Assembly: GCF_037948395.1 (NCBI RefSeq)
Contig: NZ_CP149940.1
Span: 3,534,001 to 3,598,000, forward strand
DNA: 64,000 nucleotides
Reading direction: 5' to 3'
Source of the DNA: Serratia nevei
Lineage (GTDB): Bacteria > Pseudomonadota > Gammaproteobacteria > Enterobacterales > Enterobacteriaceae
In this document: positions 1-8,468 of the stretch, piece after piece
Layout: every line of letters begins with the position of its first letter
Numbering within the stretch: the first letter of the stretch is position 1
Made by a program: the position numbers and the translations under genes
Notes under the pieces: model-generated
Told to the model about the DNA's origin: nothing
What the model saw: the letters and a program-made list of their open reading frames with translations, nothing else
Database searches by the model: none

Positions 1-1
1 T

Positions 2-829
2 CCCATGCGCGGGCTGAGCGGCGAGCAGATCGTCGAGAAGATGCTCGGCCATCGGCTGGACGACATTTTCCCGCCGCCGCGCCCGCCGCACGCCGAGCGA
101 ATGCTGCTGCAGGTGCAAGGCTTGCGCGATCGCCACAAGCTGCGCGACGTTTCGCTGCGGCTGCATGAGGGCGAAATTCTCGGCATCGCCGGGCTGGCCG
201 GAGCCGGCAAAACCGAGCTGTGCAAAGCGCTGTTCGGCGCCAGCGCCGTGCAGCTCGAGCGCGGCGAACTGCGCGGGCAACCCTGGGCACCGCGCGCGCC
301 GCACCTCTCGGTCGAACAAGGATTGGCGCTGGTGCCGGAAGAGCGCCGCAAAGAGGGCATCTTCATCGATGAGGCGATCCCGATGAACCTGAGCGTCAGC
401 GCCGACGACAGCTTCTCGCGCTGGAGCCTGTTCAGCCGGCGGCAAGAGCTGCGCTGGGCGCGCGAGATCATGCAACGCCTGAACATTCGCGCCTCGGGCC
501 CGCAACAGCGGCTGGCGCGCCTGTCCGGCGGCAATCAACAAAAAGTGGCGATCGGCAAATGGCTGCGCGGCGACGCCGAGGTGCTGATCTTCGATGAACC
601 GACCAAGGGCGTGGACATCAAGGCCAAGCAGGAGCTGTTTGGCCTGATCGACGGCCTGGCGCGCGCCGGCAAAGGCGTGATTTACGCCTCCGGCGAGTTC
701 GCCGAGCTGGTTGGCCTGTGCGATCGCATCTGCGTGCTGTGGGACGGCCGCATCGTGGCGGAGTTGAACGCCGCCGACATCGACGAAGAAACCTTATTGC
801 TCTATTCCACCGGAGGAACCCCTGCGTGA
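2..829 (+). CDS. Sugar ABC transporter ATPase, C-terminal half (partial)
   Basis: The reading frame is open to the left edge, so this is the end of a longer gene. What remains is the second nucleotide-binding domain of a ribose/CUT2-type double ATPase (RbsA/XylG/MglA family, usually about 500 residues), which drives monosaccharide import at the inner membrane. Counting from the methionine at base 5, a Walker A lies at about 62-70 (GLAGAGKTE), the signature LSGGNQQ at 173-179 and Walker B VLIFDEP at 193-199. The PEERRKEG stretch at 111-118 is typical of the second domain of this family. Its stop overlaps the GTG start of the permease that follows, so the two are translationally coupled. The sugar cannot be told from this fragment. 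Confidence 0.93.
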   Translation, partial: PMRGLSGEQIVEKMLGHRLDDIFPPPRPPHAERMLLQVQGLRDRHKLRDVSLRLHEGEILGIAGLAGAGKTELCKALFGASAVQLERGELRGQPWAPRAPHLSVEQGLALVPEERRKEGIFIDEAIPMNLSVSADDSFSRWSLFSRRQELRWAREIMQRLNIRASGPQQRLARLSGGNQQKVAIGKWLRGDAEVLIFDEPTKGVDIKAKQELFGLIDGLARAGKGVIYASGEFAELVGLCDRICVLWDGRIVAELNAADIDEETLLLYSTGGTPA

Positions 830-1821
830 GTAAAGAATTAGCCCTGCGGCCTGCGCTGCCCTGGCGCCAACAGCTGTTCGATTTCCTCTACAAATGGGGC
901 ATGTTGCTGACCGTGGCGGCGCTGATCGCCCTGTTCGGCCTGGCGTCGGACAACTTTCTCGATGCCAACAACATCATCAATATCCTGCGTTCGATCGCCA
1001 TCGTGACGGTGATCGCCATCGGCGTCTCTATCTCGCTGTCGGTCGGCGGTTTCGATCTGTCGGTCGGCTCAACCGCCTCGTTGGCCAACGCGCTGGTGAT
1101 TTCGCTGTTCGTCTGGCACGGATTCGGCACCACCGGCGCCATCGTGGTAACGCTGCTGCTGTGCACGCTGGTCGGCCTGTTCAACGCCCTACTGATCGTG
1201 GTGTTCAGAATTCCCGATATGCTGGCGACGCTGGCCAGCCTGTTCGTGATCCAGGGCGTGGCGATGACCTACAGCTACGGCGGATCCATCACCCAAAACA
1301 TGGTGCTGCCGAATGGTGACATGGCGGAAGGCCTGATCCCGGAGGTGTTTTCCGCCCTCGGCCAGGTGCCGGTGATCGTGCTGATCATGCTGGCGGTCAC
1401 CGTCGCGGTGCAGCTGTTCCTGTCGTTGACCAAGCATGGCCGCCGCATGTATGCCATCGGCGGCAACCCCGAAGCCGCACGTCTGTCGGGCATCCGCACC
1501 GTGCGTTACAGGGTTGCCGCTTACGTCATTTCCTCTTGGCTGGCGGCGCTTGGCGGCATCTTGCTGGCGTCACGTATCGGCTCTTCGCAGGTCAACGCCG
1601 GCGGCGGTTATCTGATGGACGCGGTGGCGGCGGCCTATATCGGCTTCTCGCTGGCCGGGGCCGGTAAACCCAATGCGCTCGGCACCCTGATCGGCGCGGT
1701 GATCCTCGGCGTGCTGCAAAACGGCCTGGTGATGCTGTCGGTGCCCTACTACGCCATGGACATTATCAAAGGCCTGGTGCTGGCGTTGGCGCTGGCCATC
1801 ACCTACATCCAGAAGCGCTGA
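826..1821 (+). CDS. Sugar ABC transporter permease, RbsC family
   Basis: Inner-membrane permease of a ribose-type (CUT2) importer, 331 residues, the usual length. The start is a GTG at 826 that overlaps the ATPase stop (GTGA), with GGAGGA at 812-817 as ribosome binding site; a longer in-frame opening at 718 lies inside the ATPase gene and is not needed. It has about eight to ten hydrophobic segments and the family signature near GVSISLSVGGFDLSVGSTAS. It is the last gene of the transporter operon: no ORF follows on this strand before the intergenic region. The periplasmic binding protein and the first ATPase half would lie left of the window. Substrate unknown. Confidence 0.93.
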   Translation: MSKELALRPALPWRQQLFDFLYKWGMLLTVAALIALFGLASDNFLDANNIINILRSIAIVTVIAIGVSISLSVGGFDLSVGSTASLANALVISLFVWHGFGTTGAIVVTLLLCTLVGLFNALLIVVFRIPDMLATLASLFVIQGVAMTYSYGGSITQNMVLPNGDMAEGLIPEVFSALGQVPVIVLIMLAVTVAVQLFLSLTKHGRRMYAIGGNPEAARLSGIRTVRYRVAAYVISSWLAALGGILLASRIGSSQVNAGGGYLMDAVAAAYIGFSLAGAGKPNALGTLIGAVILGVLQNGLVMLSVPYYAMDIIKGLVLALALAITYIQKR

Positions 1822-1905
1822 TCCTCCCCGGCGCACGCCCGCTGCGCCGCTTTTCCCTTTAATTCATCCGGTTACCCTTTCCCGTCAGCAGAACAAGCAT
1901 ACAAA

Positions 1906-1920
1906 TGATATGAATTATCA
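1906..1920. promoter_or_regulatory. Fur box upstream of siderophore receptor
   Basis: TGATATGAATTATCA matches the 7-1-7 Fur consensus TGATAAT-N-ATTATCA at 12 of 14 positions. It lies about 145 bases upstream of the TonB-dependent receptor start in an AT-rich stretch, so iron repression of that gene is expected. The match is seen; the regulation is inferred. Confidence 0.75.
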
Positions 1921-2065
1921 TTAGCGTTTACATTCAGTAAAAAATCCTTACAATACCCTCACGCAACGCTGACGAAGCGAAGTATTTCTCAGCGAACGAT
2001 GAATAATTTCATTAGAAATTCAATTGGTTAATTACTTTCACTTCAATCCAGGAAAGGTTTACCTC

Positions 2066-4054
2066 ATGGAAACGCCACGTTACAGCAAGCTCGCCGCTCT
2101 GGTCGTCGCCTCACTCAGCGCCACCGCCGCGCTGGCCGCGCCGCAGGATGACACCCAGGACACCATGGTCGTCACCGCCTCCGGCTTCCAGCAAAAAATT
2201 CAGGACTCCGCCGCTTCCATCTCGGTGATCCCACGCCAGCAAATTGAAGACAAGGCCTATCGCGACGTGACCGACGCGCTGAAAGACGTGCCGGGCGTGG
2301 TGGTCACCGGCGGCGCCAGCAGCAGTGACATCAGCATCCGCGGCATGTCCTCCAAGTACACGCTGATCCTGGTGGACGGCAAGCGCGTTGACACCCGCGG
2401 TACCCGTCCGAACAGCGACAACGCCGGCATCGAACAGGGCTGGCTGCCGCCGATGGAAGCCATCGAGCGTATCGAAGTGGTGCGCGGGCCGATGTCTTCG
2501 CTGTACGGTTCCGACGCCATGGGCGGCGTGATCAACGTCATCACCCGCAAGACCTCCCGCACCGAGTGGAAAGGCTCGCTGCACGGCGACGCCACCCTTC
2601 AGGAAAACCGCGATTCCGGCGATCTGTTCCAGACCAACGCCTACGCCTCCGGCCCGCTGATTGAAGGCCTGCTCGGCGTGCGGGTCAACGGCCTGCTGTC
2701 GCGCCGCGCGGAAGATAAAATCGCCAACGGTTACAACGAACAGCGCATGCGCAGCGGCACCGCGGTGTTCACCCTGACGCCGGACGAGAAAAACGAATTC
2801 GACTTCGAAATCGGCCGCTCGCTGCAGGATCGCAACAGCACACCGGGCAAATCGGTGGTGGCAGAGCGTTGCAGCAAAGGCAAGTGCAAACCTACCTCTC
2901 GCAGCGAAGATCTCTACACGCGCACCAACTACTCGCTGACCCACAACGGTTATTACGACTTCGGCAACTCCACCAGCTACGTTCAGCGGGAAGAGACCAA
3001 TAACCCGGGCCGCAAGATGAAGATGTACAACACCATCTTCAACACCCAGAACCAGTTCGAGCTGGGTTCCCACATGCTGAACCTCGGCGGCCAATACCGC
3101 TATGAGAAACTGGGCGACAGCGGCAACCAGCTGAGCTCGGCGAAAGACGTCAACCAGCTGACGCGCTGGAGCTGGGCGCTGTTCGCCGAAGACGAATGGG
3201 CGCTGACCAATGACTTCAGCCTGACCAGCGGCATCCGTATGGATCGCGATCAGAACTTCGGCAGCCACTGGTCGCCGCGCATGTACGGCGTCTGGCACCT
3301 GACCGAGCAGTGGACGATGAAAGGCGGCGTCTCCGCCGGCTACCGTTCGCCGGATCTGCGCCAATCCTCCGCCAGCTGGGGCCAGGTCACCGGCGGCGGC
3401 GTGCGTAACGGCATCATCGTCGGCAACCCGGATCTGCAGCCGGAGAAGAGCCTGAGCGAAGAGATCGGCCTGATGTGGGATAGCCTGAAAGGCGTCAACG
3501 CCGGCGTGACGGTCTTCAACACCGACTTCAAGAACAAGATCACCGAAGTACGCCGCTGCGAAGACACGCCGGACTGCAAGATCGGCAACGATGTCTATGA
3601 CTTTATCAGCGATCGCGTCAACGTCGACAAAGCCAATATGCGCGGCGTAGAGGCCACCTTCGGCTGGCAGATCAACAAAGACTGGAAGTGGAACACCAAC
3701 TACACCTACACCGCTTCCGAACAGAAGAGCGGCGACTTCCAGGGTAAGGCGCTCAACCAGATGCCGAAGCACATGCTCAACACCGTGCTGGACTGGCAGG
3801 CCACGCAGGACCTCAGCCTGTGGTCGCGCGTCAACTTCCGCAGCCGCACCTCTGACTACCTGAGCCGCACGTCGATGGAGACCAGCACCCCATCCTACAC
3901 CTTTGTCGATGCGGGCCTGAGCTATCAGGCGGCGAAGAACCTGCAGCTGACCGGCGGGGTTTACAACATCCTCGACAAAACCGTGGATTACGACCACTAC
4001 CGCACCACGCTGGACGGCCGCCGTTACACCGTCGGCATGACCTACAACTTCTGA
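2066..4054 (+). CDS. TonB-dependent siderophore receptor, CirA-like
   Basis: Outer-membrane receptor of 662 residues. Start chosen at 2066: AGGAAAGG lies 9 bases upstream and the product then begins with a clean signal peptide ending ALA at about residue 25; a longer opening at 2024 adds a non-signal tail. A TonB-box-like stretch DTMVVTASG follows the signal, then a plug domain with SIRGMSSKYTLILVDGKRV and ERIEVVRGPMSSLYGSDAMGGV, then a 22-strand barrel ending in aromatic F. These motifs closely resemble CirA, the E. coli catecholate and colicin I receptor, and related IrgA-type receptors. It precedes a siderophore-binding lipoprotein and lies behind a Fur box. The exact siderophore is not readable from sequence. 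Confidence 0.9.
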   Translation: METPRYSKLAALVVASLSATAALAAPQDDTQDTMVVTASGFQQKIQDSAASISVIPRQQIEDKAYRDVTDALKDVPGVVVTGGASSSDISIRGMSSKYTLILVDGKRVDTRGTRPNSDNAGIEQGWLPPMEAIERIEVVRGPMSSLYGSDAMGGVINVITRKTSRTEWKGSLHGDATLQENRDSGDLFQTNAYASGPLIEGLLGVRVNGLLSRRAEDKIANGYNEQRMRSGTAVFTLTPDEKNEFDFEIGRSLQDRNSTPGKSVVAERCSKGKCKPTSRSEDLYTRTNYSLTHNGYYDFGNSTSYVQREETNNPGRKMKMYNTIFNTQNQFELGSHMLNLGGQYRYEKLGDSGNQLSSAKDVNQLTRWSWALFAEDEWALTNDFSLTSGIRMDRDQNFGSHWSPRMYGVWHLTEQWTMKGGVSAGYRSPDLRQSSASWGQVTGGGVRNGIIVGNPDLQPEKSLSEEIGLMWDSLKGVNAGVTVFNTDFKNKITEVRRCEDTPDCKIGNDVYDFISDRVNVDKANMRGVEATFGWQINKDWKWNTNYTYTASEQKSGDFQGKALNQMPKHMLNTVLDWQATQDLSLWSRVNFRSRTSDYLSRTSMETSTPSYTFVDAGLSYQAAKNLQLTGGVYNILDKTVDYDHYRTTLDGRRYTVGMTYNF

Positions 4055-4109
4055 TGCCCCTGGGCGCGCGCTGCGCGCCCTTTTCATTCCATCACCGTGA
4101 GGAAGCTCC

Positions 4110-5057
4110 ATGAGATTACGCCGCTCCCCCCTGATGATCGCCCTGCTGGCCGCGATGGCGCTGGCGGGTTGCCACAGCAAAACCGACGCGCCGGTGGCGC
4201 CGGCCACCGTCAACGTCCAGCACCTGAACGGCAGCACCGAGGTGAAAAAGCACCCGCAGCGCATCGTGGTGCTGGATTACGCCTCGCTTGAAACGCTGCA
4301 GCTGTTGGGCGTCGAGCCGCTGGCGCTGCCCGGCAACCGCAAGAACTTGCCGGATAATCTGAAGCGCTATCAGGATGACAAATACCTCAATGCCGGCACC
4401 CTGTTCGAGCCGGATATGGCCGTGCTGCGCGCCGCCAAGCCGGATCTGATCCTGATCGCCGGCCGCGCTGCCAAAGCCTATGACGAGCTGAACGCGCTGG
4501 CGCCGACGCTGAACATGTCCGTCGATCCGCAGGATCAGTTGGGCAGCCTGAAACAGCGCACGCTGCAGCTGGGCGAGCTGTTCGATAAGCAGCAGCAGGC
4601 GCAGGCGGCGGTTGATAAGCTGGATGCGCAGATCGCGGCGGTCAAACCGCAGGCCGCTCAGGCCGGGCGCGGGCTGGTGGTGCTGTTCTCCGGCGGCAAG
4701 ATCAGCGCCTACGCCCCCAAGAGTCGTTTCAGCTTCGTCTATGACGCCCTCGGCTTCTCGTCTGCGCTGCAGTCCGACGAAAAAGACGTGCGCGGCAACA
4801 AGCTGACGCCTGAGCAGGTGGCCAAACTGAATCCGGACTGGCTGTTCGTTATCGACAGAGACGCCGCGACCGGACGGCCGAACGCGGTGGCACCGCAGAA
4901 AATCCTTACCGGTACCGCGCTGAAGAAAACCACGGCGGTGAAAAAAGGCCAGGTGGTTTACCTGCCGGCGGCCGAGGTGTATCTGTCCGGCGGCATCGTC
5001 ACCGCCCAGCACGTCGTCGAACGCGTGAGCGAGGCGCTGAACCACACTGCGCGATAA
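4110..5057 (+). CDS. Siderophore-binding periplasmic lipoprotein (FatB/CeuE-like)
   Basis: Substrate-binding protein of 315 residues for an iron-siderophore ABC importer. The N-terminus has a lipoprotein signal with lipobox LAGC (acylated Cys 21), unusual for Gram-negative binding proteins in general but common in this FatB/CeuE/YclQ family. The body has the two-lobed layout of helical-backbone Fe-binding proteins, with HPQRIVVLDYASLETLQLLGVEP near 50-70 and PDLILIAGR near 110. It follows the receptor by 55 bases on the same strand, so it probably shares the Fur-controlled transcript. The cognate ATPase and permease are convergent on the other strand. Ligand probably a catecholate, by analogy with CeuE; not proven. 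Confidence 0.88.
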   Translation: MRLRRSPLMIALLAAMALAGCHSKTDAPVAPATVNVQHLNGSTEVKKHPQRIVVLDYASLETLQLLGVEPLALPGNRKNLPDNLKRYQDDKYLNAGTLFEPDMAVLRAAKPDLILIAGRAAKAYDELNALAPTLNMSVDPQDQLGSLKQRTLQLGELFDKQQQAQAAVDKLDAQIAAVKPQAAQAGRGLVVLFSGGKISAYAPKSRFSFVYDALGFSSALQSDEKDVRGNKLTPEQVAKLNPDWLFVIDRDAATGRPNAVAPQKILTGTALKKTTAVKKGQVVYLPAAEVYLSGGIVTAQHVVERVSEALNHTAR

Positions 5058-5060
5058 AGA

Positions 5061-5085
5061 AAGCCCGGCGATGCCGGGCTTTTTC
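5061..5085. terminator. Bidirectional terminator between convergent iron genes
   Basis: The stem AAGCCCGGC/GCCGGGCTT with a short AT loop is followed by a T run on + and by AAGAAAAA read on the other side, so it can end transcripts from both the lipoprotein gene and the convergent ATPase gene. Confidence 0.9.
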
Positions 5086-5090
5086 TTGGG

Positions 5091-5879
5091 TTAAATCGTC
5101 GGCTGGTTTACCAGCCCGTCTATCAGCACCTGCGGCGTGCCCTGCGAGCAGCGTTCGATGCGCCCGCGCACGCCGTAGACCCGTGCCAGGCTCTGCGGCG
5201 TAATCACCTGCTCCGGCGCACCGTCGGCGATCAGATCGCCATCCTGCAGCATCAGCACGTGGTCGCCGTGGCGCAGCGCGATGTTGATGTCATGCACTAC
5301 CACCACCGTCACGATATTGCGCTTGCGGGTTTCGCGGCGCACCAAATCCATCACGTGGAACTGATAGTTGAGATCGAGCGCGCTCAGCGGCTCATCCAGC
5401 AGCAACAGCGAGGGCTGACGGATCAGCGACTGCGCCAATCCCACCAGCTGTTTCTGGCCGCCGGACAGTTGATCGAGGTAGCTCAGCGCCAGGTGCGCGA
5501 TGCCCAACTGCTCCAGCAGGGCCATCACTTCCCCTTCGCTGCCGGCGTTGCTGCGGCCGCCCGAGGCGCGCTGCGCCACGATGATCGACTCCAGCACGTG
5601 CAGATGCACCCCGGCGGGCAGCGACTGCGGCAGATAGACCACTTTCTCCGCCCGACGGGCGAACGGCATCTGCATCAGATCGCCGTCGTCCAGCCACAGC
5701 TTGCCCTGCGCCGGGTTCAGCCCGGCCAGCGAGCGCAGCAGCGTCGATTTGCCGCTGCCGTTCGGCCCCAGCAGCACGGTGATTTGCCCGCGTGGCAGCA
5801 TCGGTACCGAGAGATCGTCGATCACCGGGCGCTTCGGGTAGCCCGCCGAGAAGTTTTCTATTCGTAAGCCCTGGATCAT
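5091..5879 (-). CDS. Iron-siderophore ABC transporter ATPase (FecE/FepC family)
   Basis: Cytoplasmic ATPase of 262 residues. Walker A GPNGSGKST is near residue 38-46, the Q-loop region YLPQSLPAG near 81, the signature LSGGQKQLVGLAQSL near 138 and Walker B LLLLDEPLSALD near 158. This is the FecE/FepC/BtuD type that energises import of ferric siderophores. Its ATG overlaps the permease stop (ATGA), so the two are coupled in one operon read leftwards. With the lipoprotein and receptor on the opposite strand they make a full uptake route from outer membrane to cytoplasm. Confidence 0.92.
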   Translation of the reverse strand: MIQGLRIENFSAGYPKRPVIDDLSVPMLPRGQITVLLGPNGSGKSTLLRSLAGLNPAQGKLWLDDGDLMQMPFARRAEKVVYLPQSLPAGVHLHVLESIIVAQRASGGRSNAGSEGEVMALLEQLGIAHLALSYLDQLSGGQKQLVGLAQSLIRQPSLLLLDEPLSALDLNYQFHVMDLVRRETRKRNIVTVVVVHDINIALRHGDHVLMLQDGDLIADGAPEQVITPQSLARVYGVRGRIERCSQGTPQVLIDGLVNQPTI

Positions 5880-6958
5880 ACGTTCCCCCGGTGGCGCAGA
5901 ATAATGCTCAGGAAGAACGGCACCCCGACCAGCGACGTGACGATGCCCACCGGAATGATCACCCCGGGCACCAGATTTTTCGACGCCACCGAGGCCATCG
6001 ACAGCACCAGCGCGCCAATCAGCGCGCTGGCCGGCAGATAGAAGCGGTGATCTTCGCCGAAGATCATGCGGGCGATGTGCGGCGCCACCAGGCCGATAAA
6101 GCCGATCGGCCCGACGAAGGCCACCGCCAGCGCCGAGAGAATGCTGATGCGCAGCAGCGTGGCCAGCCGCAGACGGCGCACATCGATACCGAAGCTCACC
6201 GCCCGATCTTCACCCAGACGCAGCGCGGTCAGTTTCCACGAGCTCATCATCGACAGCGGCAGCAGCACGACGAATACGCCGAACAGGATGCCCAGCTTGT
6301 CCCACGAGGCGCGCGCCAGACTGCCCATGGTCCAGAACACCAGCCCCTGCAGCGTGTCCTCGCTGGCGATGAACTGCATCATCGATACCAGCGCGTTGAA
6401 GGTAAACACCAGCGCGATGCCGAACAGCACCACGCCGGAGGTGGCGACCCGCGTCCAGCGCGTGATGCCGTCGAGCATCAGCGCGGCGAACAGCGCAAAG
6501 ATAAAGGCGTTGGCGGAGATGAACCACTGATCGGGAATGCCCGGAATGCCGATGCCGAGCACGATCGCCAGCGCGGCGCCAAAGGCCGCGGCGGAAGACA
6601 CGCCGAGGGTAAAGGGGCTGGCCAGCGGGTTATTCAGGATGGTCTGCATTTCCGCCCCGGCCAGGCCGAGCGCAAAGCCCACCACCACCGCCATCAGCGC
6701 GTAAGGCAAGCGGATGTCCCAGACGATCACCCGCGTGCCGGCATCGGCCGCGGCGGGATCGAGCAGCGTTTGCCATAAGGACGACAGCGACAGCCCGGAC
6801 GGCCCCATGGTGAAATCCAGCAGCAGCGAGCCCAGGATTGCCAGTGCCAACACGCCCATCATCAACAGGCGATGGCGAAGAATATGCTGATAACGCCCCA
6901 TCACGCCGGCGTCGGGTTGCCCCTTGGCTTCAGTCATGGGATCGGTGGATACGCTCAT
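5876..6958 (-). CDS. Iron-siderophore ABC transporter permease (FecCD family)
   Basis: Inner-membrane permease, 360 residues, about ten hydrophobic segments, first gene of the leftward operon. It has FecCD-family features: RLPYALMAVVVGFALGLAGAEMQ near 83-105, NPLASPFTLGVSSAAAFGAALA near 109-130 and GPIGFIGLVAPHIARMIFGEDHR near 285-307. The cytosolic N-terminal tail of about 30 residues is polar and poorly conserved-looking. Only one permease gene is present, so it probably works as a homodimer, as in BtuC or HmuU systems, whereas catecholate importers such as FepDG use two. A Fur box lies about 110 bases upstream. Confidence 0.9.
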   Translation of the reverse strand: MSVSTDPMTEAKGQPDAGVMGRYQHILRHRLLMMGVLALAILGSLLLDFTMGPSGLSLSSLWQTLLDPAAADAGTRVIVWDIRLPYALMAVVVGFALGLAGAEMQTILNNPLASPFTLGVSSAAAFGAALAIVLGIGIPGIPDQWFISANAFIFALFAALMLDGITRWTRVATSGVVLFGIALVFTFNALVSMMQFIASEDTLQGLVFWTMGSLARASWDKLGILFGVFVVLLPLSMMSSWKLTALRLGEDRAVSFGIDVRRLRLATLLRISILSALAVAFVGPIGFIGLVAPHIARMIFGEDHRFYLPASALIGALVLSMASVASKNLVPGVIIPVGIVTSLVGVPFFLSIILRHRGNV

Positions 6959-7066
6959 TAGTTAGGATACCTGTTACAACCATCATGACAGCGGTGCGAA
7001 AGCGTCCGCCGTAAACCGGAAAGCGCGCGGCGACAGCCTGCGCGCAGCCGTTAACAATAAAGCAAA

Positions 7067-7081
7067 CGATAATACTTATCA
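7067..7081. promoter_or_regulatory. Fur box upstream of permease-ATPase operon
   Basis: CGATAATACTTATCA matches the Fur 7-1-7 consensus at 12 of 14 positions and stands about 110 bases before the permease start on the minus strand. Together with the box at 1906 it puts both halves of the convergent iron cluster under likely iron control. Confidence 0.7.
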
Positions 7082-7284
7082 ATCATATCAATAGGTGAAA
7101 ACGGCGTTATGAAAATGTAATAAATTGTTTTCTATCGCCATTTTTCATCCCCTCGCCTTTACCCCGCCAACGGCCATTAGGTTCATTATTCTGAAAGTTA
7201 TTCCTGATCCGACCAGACTCTGACAAATAACGAAAAAACCACTTAGAATCCAAAACCACAGCACCGCGCGTGCAAAAAACCTTC

Positions 7285-7310
7285 AGGCCGCCGCAAGAGC
7301 GGCCTTTATT
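7285..7310 (+). terminator. Hairpin with short T run just before a start codon
   Basis: The perfect 7-base stem AGGCCGC/GCGGCCT with a 7-base loop is followed by TTATT. It ends 17 bases before the ATG at 7323 and 8 bases before a GAGG ribosome binding site, so it could either end an upstream transcript or act as a leader hairpin for the next gene. Confidence 0.5.
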
Positions 7311-7322
7311 GACGAGGCTGTA

Positions 7323-8423
7323 ATGAGAAGTCCATCTCCGGCGGTAACGCCCAAACGCCCGGCGCTGCTGAACTGGCTGTTGTACAGCCCGCTGCACGCC
7401 GACGACGAGCCGTTTCAACGCCAGCTGCGGCTCACGCTGACGCCCTCTCCCCTCACCCCCTGGCTGAATGCCGTGGGGCCGGCGGCGCTGTTGGTGGGGT
7501 ATGCCTGGCTGAACCAGCGGCTGGTCGGCATCGGTTTGCTGCTGCTGCTGTTGCTGTTAACCGCCGGACGCGCCGGGTTGGCGCAGCGGCGCCAACCCGC
7601 CTGGCCGGACGCCATGCTGGTGACGGTGCTGCTGTGGATGCTGCTGGTCGGCGCCAGCGCCGCGCTGGCGATGCTGTCAGGCCGCTTCGTTTTAATCCTG
7701 TTCGCCGGGCTGACGATCACCGCCCTGGCCTGCTGGCTGATGCAGCGCCACGCCGCCGCGCCGCGCTTCGCGCTGCTTGAGGTGATCGCGCTGACGCTGC
7801 CCTACCTGCTGGCGGCACCGCTGTCGCGCGTGCAAAACCTGTTTGTCCTGGCGGACCTCGCGCCGCTGTGGCTGGTGCTGGCCCATGGCATGATCGCTCG
7901 CTACCACCGTCAGCGGGTACAGCACGTCACGCTGGCTTGGGAGAAGCAGCAGGCGTCGCACCGCGATCGCCTGACCGGCTTCCTCAACCGAGCGGGCGGC
8001 GAGGTGGTGATGCGCAGCATCTGCCGCCCCGCAGCGGCGCAGACGATCTCCCACCTGTTCATTCTTGAGTTCGGTCCGCTGGCTGCGCTCTACCAAAGCC
8101 ACGGCGTCCAGATTGGCGATGACGTGCTGCGCACCGTCGGCGAGCGCCTCAAGACGCTGATCCGCCCCAGCGACTACGTCTGCCGCTATACCGGCGGCCT
8201 GTTTTTGATACTGGTGCACGATCTGCCCTACGGCGCGGAAAGCGAGTTCCTCGCGCGCATCGTGCCGCCGCTGGAGGCGCCCTACGATTTTGGCGCATTC
8301 GGCGAGGTGAACATGCAGCTCAACGCCGGCATTTTGGCGTTGACGCAGGATTATGCGACGGTGGAAGATTTGATGAGCTCGGCGCAGCAGGCGCTGGCGG
8401 AAGCCAAAGGCGGGAAAAAGTAA
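7323..8423 (+). CDS. Membrane protein with degenerate GGDEF domain
   Basis: A 366-residue protein. An N-terminal membrane part has about five or six hydrophobic segments between residues 45 and 190. A cytoplasmic GGDEF-fold domain follows from about 210, starting with the family's DRLTGFLNR (215-223) and containing HGVQIGDDVLRTVGERL (260-276). The active-site loop that should read RYGG(D/E)EF reads RYTGGLF (288-294), and the upstream metal-binding D-x-D region is also altered (ILEFGPL). Diguanylate cyclase activity is therefore unlikely; a c-di-GMP or GTP sensing role, or decay, is possible. GAGG at 7314 supports the start. It converges on lysP. Confidence 0.85.
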   Translation: MRSPSPAVTPKRPALLNWLLYSPLHADDEPFQRQLRLTLTPSPLTPWLNAVGPAALLVGYAWLNQRLVGIGLLLLLLLLTAGRAGLAQRRQPAWPDAMLVTVLLWMLLVGASAALAMLSGRFVLILFAGLTITALACWLMQRHAAAPRFALLEVIALTLPYLLAAPLSRVQNLFVLADLAPLWLVLAHGMIARYHRQRVQHVTLAWEKQQASHRDRLTGFLNRAGGEVVMRSICRPAAAQTISHLFILEFGPLAALYQSHGVQIGDDVLRTVGERLKTLIRPSDYVCRYTGGLFLILVHDLPYGAESEFLARIVPPLEAPYDFGAFGEVNMQLNAGILALTQDYATVEDLMSSAQQALAEAKGGKK

Positions 8424-8430
8424 AACCACA

Positions 8431-8452
8431 CGCGGCGGGAACCCCCGCCGCG
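8431..8452. terminator. Hairpin between convergent genes
   Basis: A GC-only stem (CGCGGCGGG with its complement, loop of a few bases) lies between the GGDEF-like gene and lysP, which converge here. No strong T run on either side, so its termination efficiency is uncertain. Confidence 0.55.
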
Positions 8453-8468
8453 TCTCACTCTCCGAAAA

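Larger units (their letters stand above)
6959..7322. other. Intergenic region, 364 bases
   Basis: Divergent region between the iron permease and the GGDEF-like gene. It holds the Fur box at 7067-7081, an AT-rich stretch, and a hairpin directly before the next gene. A minus-strand reading frame here (7107-7418) runs across the next gene's start and has no family features, so I do not call it. Confidence 0.6.

Noticed and set aside
2111-4264. A 717-codon open frame on the minus strand opposite the siderophore receptor
   Set aside because: Antisense to a clear TonB receptor. The product is low-complexity (runs of V, A, G, R, H) typical of the complementary frame of GC-rich genes.
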